Positions 1 to 4,995 of a DNA stretch of 6,987 nucleotides are shown here, piece after piece; position 1 is the stretch's first letter; the number at the start of each line of letters is the position of its first letter. The stretch covers positions 1 to 6,987 of the forward strand of contig PCSU01000050.1 of the NCBI GenBank assembly GCA_002771355.1. The letters are read 5' to 3'. Under the pieces are notes generated by a model that saw only the letters and a program-made list of their open reading frames with translations, was not told where the DNA came from and ran no database searches. Position numbers and translations under genes: made by a program. Origin of the DNA: a candidate division WWE3 bacterium CG22_combo_CG10-13_8_21_14_all_39_12 (lineage in GTDB: Bacteria; Patescibacteriota; 4484-211; GCA-002791395).

Positions 1-52
1 GTAGAAGTCTAGATTGTACCCAAACTAGCGCACTGCGGGGAGTACTTCACTG

Positions 53-424
53 TTACAACTCAACCTCAATCAAAAATTTTCGTTTTTCAATACTAAAGCG
101 GGTTTGTGGGAGAGTAATGATAATTATGGTTCCTCCCACCCCTTGAACTGCTTCCACATAATGTTCAAAACCATACTTGAGGTGAAATCGCCAGCAGTTG
201 TGATGACCTTGTGCAACATCGCCACCAGCTTGGTGAATAAAATCTGCAAGTTCCATTTGGCCAGAAACAGTTTGTTTGAAATGGTTAACCAATTCACGTG
301 CACTAGTTGGTGGATCTATGAAATCGTATTCAGCGATCAGGAGATGGCTGGATTTCATATCCTTGATCTCTTTCAAAGCTCTGGCTAGGTCCGGCGTGTG
401 GTGAAGACTAAAATGTGCACACAC
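53..424 (-). CDS. Class I SAM-dependent methyltransferase, C-terminal part of a frame-split gene
   Basis: This is the second half of the same gene, lying in the -1 frame relative to the first half. A GTG at 422-424 could formally start it, but no ribosome binding site precedes it. The frame stays open upstream to a stop at 494-496 and codes there for plausible protein (NYRYVFTTELPAHADIV), so this half is a continuation rather than an independent gene. ADIVCAHFSLHH, across the formal start, looks like the motif II/III region of class I methyltransferases (strand 4 and the following loop). HLLIAEYDFID matches the next core strand. The C-terminal part (GFEHYVEAVQGVGG, then a strand-rich tail) fits the closing strands of the fold. 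It ends with TAA at 53-55. No T-rich terminator hairpin is visible in bases 1-52. Confidence 0.65.
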   Translation of the reverse strand: MCAHFSLHHTPDLARALKEIKDMKSSHLLIAEYDFIDPPTSARELVNHFKQTVSGQMELADFIHQAGGDVAQGHHNCWRFHLKYGFEHYVEAVQGVGGTIIIITLPQTRFSIEKRKFLIEVEL

Positions 425-750
425 TATGTCGGCATGTGCGGGTAATTCTGTAGTAAATACGTACCGGTAGTTTTGCCTTTTGCTATTGAGATTCTATGCA
501 TCCAGAAGCGATCCTTGGTAAGGTTTGGATTTAGATGTGGATCGTATCCAACAAACACAAATGTGTGTTGTGGAAACGTATGGGCAACTTGGCTGATCAT
601 TGTCAGGAGAGATGCTTGTCCGGTACCGTAATCGACAATGGAAATCGGACGTTTTGGCTCAAATGTTTTGCAAAGGGCTACAACTATCTGGGTTATGTCT
701 GTGCTGATAAATCCCCTAGAAGTTTGTACTAAATATTGGTGTGATGGCAC
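424..750 (-). CDS. Class I SAM-dependent methyltransferase, N-terminal part of a frame-split gene
   Basis: This is the first half of a methyltransferase whose reading frame ends early at a TAG (424-426). The start is GTG at 748-750, chosen because a near-perfect Shine-Dalgarno lies six bases upstream. Residues 37-47 (IVDYGTGQASL) match motif I, the glycine-rich SAM-binding loop after the first beta strand. VGYDPH near residues 67-72 fits the acidic end of strand 2, which binds the SAM ribose. The rest of the Rossmann fold continues in the -1 frame (see the 53-424 entry). Adding one base near 471-481 would give one continuous frame of 232 residues, a normal size for a Methyltransf_11/25-type enzyme. 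The last ~20 residues of this frame are probably not native sequence. The substrate cannot be told. The break may be real decay or a sequencing error. Confidence 0.7.
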   Translation of the reverse strand: MPSHQYLVQTSRGFISTDITQIVVALCKTFEPKRPISIVDYGTGQASLLTMISQVAHTFPQHTFVFVGYDPHLNPNLTKDRFWMHRISIAKGKTTGTYLLQNYPHMPT

Positions 751-755
751 ACGGA

Positions 756-763
756 ACCTCCTT
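756..763 (-). promoter_or_regulatory. Strong Shine-Dalgarno of the methyltransferase
   Basis: The minus strand reads AAGGAGGT here, nearly the full anti-16S complement. Its GGAGG core ends six bases before the GTG at 750. It fixes the GTG as the start of the methyltransferase. Confidence 0.85.
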
Positions 764-801
764 AACTAAAGTAAATGTGCTGATAAATTAGGCAGGATTG
801 G

Positions 802-810
802 ACTATACCA
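802..810 (-). promoter_or_regulatory. Extended -10 promoter candidate for the methyltransferase
   Basis: The minus strand reads TGGTATAGT, a TGN-extended -10 with five of six bases matching TATAAT. There is no good -35 at 16-18 bases upstream, which extended -10 promoters can tolerate. Transcription would start near 795, giving a leader of about 45 bases that includes the Shine-Dalgarno. The rest of the gap 751-869 shows no gene and no clear terminator for the membrane protein upstream. Confidence 0.5.
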
Positions 811-869
811 CAAAAGTGTTCTGTTTCGTAAGAAAATCGAATTAACTCTCCGTCTTGCAATGATCTGTA

Positions 870-1097
870 TCAAGTCAAGGAAATTGTTGTTGTAATTAAA
901 ACATACGCAAGTGTTGCGGCACCAAGAAACTTTCTCCAAAGATTTACACCAGAAGTTATCTCTAAATACGACCAGTATAAAAGTGACGTGCGGAGTCCCC
1001 ACATGCTTATTATGTGGATAGATGCGTTTGGAATAAACCCGATTACAAAAAATGCTATTACCACAAGAAGTGGTGTGTTTGGTGTTTGAGCAATCAC
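870..1097 (-). CDS. Small membrane protein of unknown function
   Basis: This frame codes for a 75-residue hydrophobic protein that I cannot assign to a named family. Residues ~9-34 (from PLLVVIAFFVIGF) form one likely membrane segment. A short polar stretch with WRKF near residues 54-57 follows, then a second segment (GAATLAYVLITTTISL) running to the C-terminus. The formal start is GTG at 1095-1097, but it has no Shine-Dalgarno. The frame is open upstream to a TGA at 1152-1154, and this extension (ISNFFKDSNGQVVIAQ) reads like real protein running straight into the first membrane segment. The true N-terminus may therefore lie near 1139, where the only start-like codon is ATA. The gene lies 89 bases downstream of the histidine kinase on the same strand with no visible terminator between them, so co-transcription is possible. 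The stop is TGA. Confidence 0.6.
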   Translation of the reverse strand: MIAQTPNTPLLVVIAFFVIGFIPNASIHIISMWGLRTSLLYWSYLEITSGVNLWRKFLGAATLAYVLITTTISLT

Positions 1098-1145
1098 TAC
1101 CTGACCATTAGAATCTTTAAAAAAATTTGAGATATTTATGACACT

Positions 1146-1154
1146 ATCATATCA
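1146..1154 (-). promoter_or_regulatory. Extended -10 candidate upstream of the small membrane protein
   Basis: The minus strand reads TGATATGAT, a TGN-extended -10 whose hexamer TATGAT matches five of six consensus bases. No good -35 is seen. Transcription would begin near 1139, at the start of the in-frame extension of the membrane protein. It lies in the 97-base gap (1098-1186) after the kinase, where no terminator hairpin is visible. Confidence 0.4.
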
Positions 1155-1186
1155 GGTATCACTGTGCACTAGGTTTAAACATGAGA

Positions 1187-3406
1187 TTATGAGCTTTTGT
1201 TTGGTTTTGGTTTCCCAAAGTCTGAAATGGGTAGGTCAAGAGGTAGGCTAAATGAAAAGACCGAACCCTTTCCTTCTCCTTCGCTTTCAACCCAAATAGT
1301 ACCCTTATGAAGAGCAACAATTGCTCGAGCTATATAGAGGCCAAGTCCAGTACCTTTAGACCCCATTTCTAGAGTTCCCCAGACCCTGAAAAACTTTTCA
1401 AACATATGAGGTAAAGCGGTACTCGGGATTCCTTGGCCATCGTCTTTTATGCTTGTTGTGATCATTTCTTTAATGTCGTCATAGTGGATATTGATGAATA
1501 CTTTTCCTTTAGGGGAGTATTTAATTGCATTTGATAGTAGATTGTTTATTACTTCATTAATACGCAGGGCGTCCACATTGACTTGGGGTATCGTTGTTGT
1601 TGGCATATTAAAATGAATTGTCACCTCAGCCTCTTTTGCCAGAGTTTCATGGTTTTTTATGGCGTTATTTACCAGTGCAACCCAATCTGTTGAAACAATA
1701 TTGAGGTTGTAGGTACCTTTTTCAATGCGTGATGCTGAAAGAAGGTTTTCCATAAGTCCTGTAAGTTGTAGCGTTGCAGAATCAATGCGATTCAGAAATG
1801 TTGTTTGTTGTTCCGATAAAGATTCCTGAATTTCTTCTCGAAGAGCTTCTACGTAGCCACGGATCGCTGTAAGAGGGGTACGTAGTTCATGGGCTGCCAT
1901 TGAAACAAAATCAAGTTTCATTTTCTCAAGTTCTTGCTCTTCGGTAAGATCTTGCATTACAATAATGCCAGCCATGTTAACTTTTGAGCCCTCTTTGATT
2001 GCCGAACTTGTGACATTTGCAAGTATTGTTTGGGCATTTATAGTAAGTTGAATTCTCCGGTGTTGGGCAATAATTGTGTCCTTAAGAATGGTTCCGGATT
2101 GAATGAGAGATTTTATTGGAATTTCTGTTCCTTCAGTATCAATATGCATAATTTCAGATATGTTTTTACCAATAACATCTGACCCATTTGTAAAGTTCTT
2201 AAATGCCTTATTTGCTAGAACAATTTTTTGGTCAAAATCTACCGCAACAATAAGATCGGTAATTGATTCAGTAATGACTGCAAGTTTGTTTCGCTCAGCC
2301 TCTACATGGAGTAGTTCTTTTATGGGTGACAGGTCGGTTACGACAAGAATATATCCTTGAACCCTACCATCACTGTTTTTGTGAGACGATGCAGAAATTT
2401 TTACGGGTAACAGACCACCTTTATGAGTAACAAGTTCATATTCATGTCCTGTAATTGATAATGTATCAAGTCCGTGTATGGTTTGAGAGACAAACGAGTC
2501 CCACTGCATAGGCATGATTTGCTTTAGTGGTGTACCAGTTAAATCTCGCAGTGAATATCCTAAGACTTCTTTTACGGGACCTTTTACAGTTTCGATGTAG
2601 TAATCTATATTAAGAACAATTACGACCTCCGACATTGCATCAACAATATTTTCTACATAGGCAGCAGGGTTTGAGGTAAAAAGTTTTTTGTTCATGAGGT
2701 TAAATGAGAATACGATTCCCATAATCCACACTGCAATCATTCCATCAGGAATAATGGGAACGCCAACGACCTTAGGGAATATTACAAATACGCTTGTATC
2801 AAATATTGTTTGGGCTAACAATGCTCCCGCAAAAATGTATGATTGTTTTTTTCTGATTGGGTCTTTAACTTTTCTACCATGTAATGTGAAAAGTACAATT
2901 GATAATATAACGGCAAACTGAATAAATCCTACATACACAGGTTCATATAAGGGTCCGTAAGGGAATGACCATACCTGCCAAATGAATCCTGATAGAAATA
3001 GATGCTCGATACTGTGTGATGTTACTTCGTTAGTAAAAATTAGAAAAAAGGTAAGAATTATAGGGGGAATAAATAAAGCCATGCGTTTATAGAAAGCATC
3101 TATAAACCATGTTCGACCAGTATATGAAAATACGAACCCCATAAGAGGAGCAAATGAAAAAATATTTCCAATCTGAAAGAGAAGGTAAAACGTTAACGTA
3201 TCTCTGGGGTTTGCACTTGTTACTGAAAGGAAATCAAATATACCAGCAAAAATTTCTACTCCAAGATATGTAATAAACCAGTTATATGAAGATGGTCTTG
3301 GTTTCATGGTAATCAGTTTTACGAAAACGAAAATGAATAATAGTAATCCAAGAACAGGGAAAAGAGCTGCACTTCGTAATCCAAACTCAAATACAGTGGT
3401 TTCCAT
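1187..3406 (-). CDS. Membrane-bound sensor histidine kinase (7TM-type N-terminus, two PAS-like domains)
   Basis: This 739-residue protein autophosphorylates a histidine in response to a signal and normally passes the phosphate to a response regulator. Residues ~12-240 hold about seven hydrophobic spans, resembling the histidine-kinase N-terminal 7TM sensor region. Two PAS-like domains follow, at ~250-360 (MSEVVIVLNIDYY, VLGYSLRDLTG) and ~370-490 (ITDLIVAVDFDQKIVLANKAF). The kinase core is complete. The H-box is AAHELRTPL with the phospho-acceptor His506. The N-box is NEVINNLLSNAIKYSP (617-632), the G1 box is DDGQGI (655-660), the F-box is FEKFFRV (669-675) and the G2 box is GTGLGL (685-690). 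The architecture is that of an EnvZ/WalK-like HisKA-HATPase kinase. The ATG at 3406 has no Shine-Dalgarno, and a promoter ends nine bases upstream, so the mRNA is probably leaderless. No response regulator is in the window, so the partner and signal are unknown. The stop is TAA. Confidence 0.95.
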   Translation of the reverse strand: METTVFEFGLRSAALFPVLGLLLFIFVFVKLITMKPRPSSYNWFITYLGVEIFAGIFDFLSVTSANPRDTLTFYLLFQIGNIFSFAPLMGFVFSYTGRTWFIDAFYKRMALFIPPIILTFFLIFTNEVTSHSIEHLFLSGFIWQVWSFPYGPLYEPVYVGFIQFAVILSIVLFTLHGRKVKDPIRKKQSYIFAGALLAQTIFDTSVFVIFPKVVGVPIIPDGMIAVWIMGIVFSFNLMNKKLFTSNPAAYVENIVDAMSEVVIVLNIDYYIETVKGPVKEVLGYSLRDLTGTPLKQIMPMQWDSFVSQTIHGLDTLSITGHEYELVTHKGGLLPVKISASSHKNSDGRVQGYILVVTDLSPIKELLHVEAERNKLAVITESITDLIVAVDFDQKIVLANKAFKNFTNGSDVIGKNISEIMHIDTEGTEIPIKSLIQSGTILKDTIIAQHRRIQLTINAQTILANVTSSAIKEGSKVNMAGIIVMQDLTEEQELEKMKLDFVSMAAHELRTPLTAIRGYVEALREEIQESLSEQQTTFLNRIDSATLQLTGLMENLLSASRIEKGTYNLNIVSTDWVALVNNAIKNHETLAKEAEVTIHFNMPTTTIPQVNVDALRINEVINNLLSNAIKYSPKGKVFINIHYDDIKEMITTSIKDDGQGIPSTALPHMFEKFFRVWGTLEMGSKGTGLGLYIARAIVALHKGTIWVESEGEGKGSVFSFSLPLDLPISDFGKPKPNKSS

Positions 3407-3415
3407 ATATTCTTT

Positions 3416-3444
3416 ATAGTAAAGATAAATATATAAACTATCAA
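3416..3444 (-). promoter_or_regulatory. Promoter of the histidine kinase, giving a probable leaderless mRNA
   Basis: On the minus strand a -35 TTGATA (3439-3444) and a -10 TACTAT (3416-3421) are separated by exactly 17 bases. The -10 ends nine bases before the ATG at 3406, so transcription should begin at or within about three bases of the start codon. No Shine-Dalgarno could fit. It lies directly after the terminator of the upstream gene, which makes the kinase its own unit. Confidence 0.6.
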
Positions 3445-3465
3445 GGGGAGCTATTTTTTTTGATA

Positions 3466-3493
3466 TAAAACAAAAAACGCTCTTTCGAGCGTT
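3466..3493 (-). terminator. Intrinsic terminator of the 187-residue repeat protein gene
   Basis: On the minus strand the hairpin AACGCTC-GAAA-GAGCGTT (3476-3493) has a perfect 7-bp stem and a GAAA tetraloop. A U-rich tract (TTTTTGTTTT when read as DNA) follows it. It lies 44 bases beyond the stop of the gene at 3538-4101 and before the kinase promoter. The plus strand lacks a matching T-tract, so it acts in one direction. Confidence 0.92.
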
Positions 3494-3537
3494 CTTTGCC
3501 AGTCATTACTGATTGAGTGAGTAATGTACAAAAAGCA

Positions 3538-4101
3538 CTAGGACCCAGATCCTTTGAGTATTTTTTCGACAGTATCACGTGGTAAAACAGCTGATGCAAG
3601 AAGTGCATCACGGACACTTTGACCAGCTTCACTTCCGATTGCGTCAGCGGCAGTTATAACTGAGGTTATTGCTGCTCCTGCAGCTTGTGTTGAATCAACT
3701 CCAACGCTTTCTGCGGCTTTAATTGTACCTCGAACGGTTCCAACAGCAACTTCACCAAGGTTCTGTCCAAGATTACTAGATTCTTTGATGAGAGAAGATG
3801 CAGTGTGGCTTATTGCGTCAATAACATCTCCACCTGTTTCAGAAATTCCACTGACAACTCCTTGAATTGTTCCTGCTGAAATGTCGATGAGGCTTGCTCC
3901 AACTGAACTAACGCTGCTTAATGCACCAGTAACAACTCCTGTAACAGAATCCATCCCAGTACTTGCAACGTCTTTCGTATCAACGAAAAGTCCTTTTACC
4001 TGATCACGAACAGTTTCTCGTACAGCATCAGCGATATCGTCTACACCTTTAACAGCAGCGACAATAGCATTGGTGGTTTCTTCAATAATTTGTGTAAGCA
4101 T
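3538..4101 (-). CDS. 187-residue Gly/Ala/Ser/Val-rich repeat protein of unknown function
   Basis: I do not recognise a named family. The start is the ATG at 4099-4101, because a perfect Shine-Dalgarno sits eight bases upstream. An in-frame ATG at 4132-4134 lies before the likely transcription start and has no such site. The protein has no Cys, Trp or Tyr, one Phe (39) and one His (99), and is built of small residues plus Val/Ile and Asp/Glu. Four imperfect repeats begin near residues 52, 79, 122 and 144 (TGVVTGALSSV, QGVVSGISETGG, RGTIKAAESVGV, TSVITAADAIGS). They share the pattern G-x-[VI]-x-x-[AGI]-x-x-x-G and suggest amphipathic helices. No signal peptide or long membrane span is seen. It recalls LEA-like, phasin-like or apolipoprotein-like surface-coating proteins, an inference from composition only. 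A strong Shine-Dalgarno and strong terminator suggest high, monocistronic expression. The stop is TAG. Confidence 0.85.
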   Translation of the reverse strand: MLTQIIEETTNAIVAAVKGVDDIADAVRETVRDQVKGLFVDTKDVASTGMDSVTGVVTGALSSVSSVGASLIDISAGTIQGVVSGISETGGDVIDAISHTASSLIKESSNLGQNLGEVAVGTVRGTIKAAESVGVDSTQAAGAAITSVITAADAIGSEAGQSVRDALLASAVLPRDTVEKILKGSGS

Positions 4102-4106
4102 AAAAA

Positions 4107-4117
4107 TCACCTCCTTT
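4107..4117 (-). promoter_or_regulatory. Perfect Shine-Dalgarno of the 187-residue protein
   Basis: The minus strand reads AAAGGAGGTGA, almost the full complement of the 16S rRNA 3' end. The GGAGG core ends eight bases before the ATG at 4101. It rules out the earlier in-frame ATG at 4134 and predicts strong translation. Confidence 0.92.
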
Positions 4118-4130
4118 GTTCCAATTATGT

Positions 4131-4159
4131 ACATTAAGTGTAACAGAAATTATTGTAAA
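4131..4159 (-). promoter_or_regulatory. Candidate promoter of the 187-residue protein
   Basis: On the minus strand TTTACA (4154-4159, five of six -35 bases) is followed 17 bases later by TAATGT (4131-4136, a weak -10). The start would fall near 4124, leaving a leader of about 23 bases that holds the Shine-Dalgarno. An alternative -10, CATAAT (4124-4129), scores better but lacks a -35 and would place the start inside the ribosome binding site. Confidence 0.4.
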
Positions 4160-4177
4160 GATAATTTTTTCCACCTG

Positions 4178-4208
4178 TTGTAAGAGAGAAGTTTTTTCGT
4201 GATACAGT
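4178..4208 (+). promoter_or_regulatory. Candidate promoter of the rhodanese/b5 gene, possibly leaderless
   Basis: TGATACAGT (4200-4208) is a TGN-extended -10 with hexamer TACAGT. TTGTAA (4178-4183) is a possible -35 at a long 19-base spacing. The -10 ends eight bases before the ATG at 4217, so transcription would start at or just before that codon. It overlaps the alternative GTG start at 4199, which would then lie outside the mRNA. Another -10-like box (GATAAT, 4160-4165) has no -35. Confidence 0.4.
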
Positions 4209-4216
4209 TTAAAGTA

Positions 4217-4984
4217 ATGAAACGAATAATAACCAGTTTAGTTTTACTTGGAATCATTTCAGTTTTGTTTGTGAGATTTGTGGTGGACAAAAATTCAGGA
4301 GTGTCAGATGACGTACAGTTGGTACCAATGCAGTACTATACGGAAATTGATTCAATAGAACTTAATCGCAAAATAAATTCTCAAGAAGACTATGTTTTGA
4401 TTGATACCAGAACCAAGGAAGAGTACGATGCGGGACATATCCCAACAGCAATTAACATTCCGTATGATCATATTGATGAGCTGACAAGTTATCCGTTTGA
4501 GGACAAACCACTAATAGTTTATTGCACGCTTAGTTCATGGAGAGCTCCGTATGCTGCATATTCACTTTCAAAAAGCGGTAAAGAAAATGTGATTCTCCTT
4601 AAAGGTGGTATTCATTACTGGGAACAAGACGGTAATAAGATTGTAGCAACAAATGAAACTGATCCTTTGGTTGTGGAAAAACCTACTGATTTATTACCTC
4701 AGTCACCGGTAGTTGTTGATAAGACTCTGGCCGATATTGTTTTTACCGCAGAAAAACTTGCAACCCATAATGGTCAAAATGGTAATGCGTCGTATGTTGC
4801 ATACGAGGGAATTGTTTACGATGTAACCGAAAGTCCTTTATGGGTAAACGGAGTACACAGGCCGGCATTTATAGGAGGTTTTATACAAGTTAAAGCTGGT
4901 ATGGATCTTACGCCATGGCTTACATTTGCACCCCATGGGGTTGAAAACCTTAAACGTTTTCCTGTTGTGGGTAGTCTAGAATGA
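4217..4984 (+). CDS. Membrane-anchored rhodanese-like / cytochrome b5-like fusion protein
   Basis: Residue numbers here count from an in-frame GTG at 4199; the ATG at 4217 is residue 7. I prefer the ATG because it gives a standard MKRII signal-anchor start and follows a -10-like box. Neither codon has a good Shine-Dalgarno. Residues 8-29 are a hydrophobic anchor or signal peptide, so the rest should face outward. Residues ~45-150 are a rhodanese-like domain: LIDTR (67-71), EYDAGHIPTAINIP (75-88) and active-site Cys109 in CTLSSWR. That loop has five residues between Cys and Arg, one more than the usual sulfurtransferase loop (C-x4-R). Residues ~181-260 resemble the bacterial cytochrome b5-like heme/steroid-binding domain (COG4892 type): FTAEKLATHNGQNG, VAYEGIVYDVTESPLW, APHG, RFPVVG. 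His220 and His246 are candidate heme ligands. A role in sulfur or redox chemistry at the cell surface is inference. The stop is TGA. Confidence 0.88.
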   Translation: MKRIITSLVLLGIISVLFVRFVVDKNSGVSDDVQLVPMQYYTEIDSIELNRKINSQEDYVLIDTRTKEEYDAGHIPTAINIPYDHIDELTSYPFEDKPLIVYCTLSSWRAPYAAYSLSKSGKENVILLKGGIHYWEQDGNKIVATNETDPLVVEKPTDLLPQSPVVVDKTLADIVFTAEKLATHNGQNGNASYVAYEGIVYDVTESPLWVNGVHRPAFIGGFIQVKAGMDLTPWLTFAPHGVENLKRFPVVGSLE

Positions 4985-4995
4985 AATTCTACTAC
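4971..4995. terminator. Hairpin at the convergent gene junction, weak bidirectional terminator candidate
   Basis: GTAG-(TC)-TAGAAT, a GAA loop, then ATTCTA-CTAC form a 10-bp stem with a two-base bulge. It covers the stop codon of the rhodanese gene and touches that of typA. No T-tract follows on either strand, so it is not a standard intrinsic terminator, but no other terminator is visible between the two genes. Confidence 0.3.

Noticed and set aside
1..52. Possible tRNA fragment: CTAG...CTAG stem around GGGTAC on the minus strand, and CTAGCGCACTGC on the plus strand
   Set aside because: Neither strand gives a matching D-arm plus anticodon arm with the conserved bases, and no T-loop motif is present.
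766..1002. 78-residue minus-strand frame overlapping the small membrane protein
   Set aside because: It overlaps the membrane protein in another frame, has unlikely composition and has no ribosome binding site.
1164..1180. Palindromes GTGCAC and GTTTAAAC between the kinase and the small membrane protein
   Set aside because: They are short isolated palindromes without a T-tract or a second copy, expected by chance in AT-rich sequence.
4102..4134. Earlier in-frame ATG (4134) for the 187-residue protein
   Set aside because: The perfect Shine-Dalgarno lies between it and the ATG at 4101, and the candidate promoter starts transcription downstream of it.
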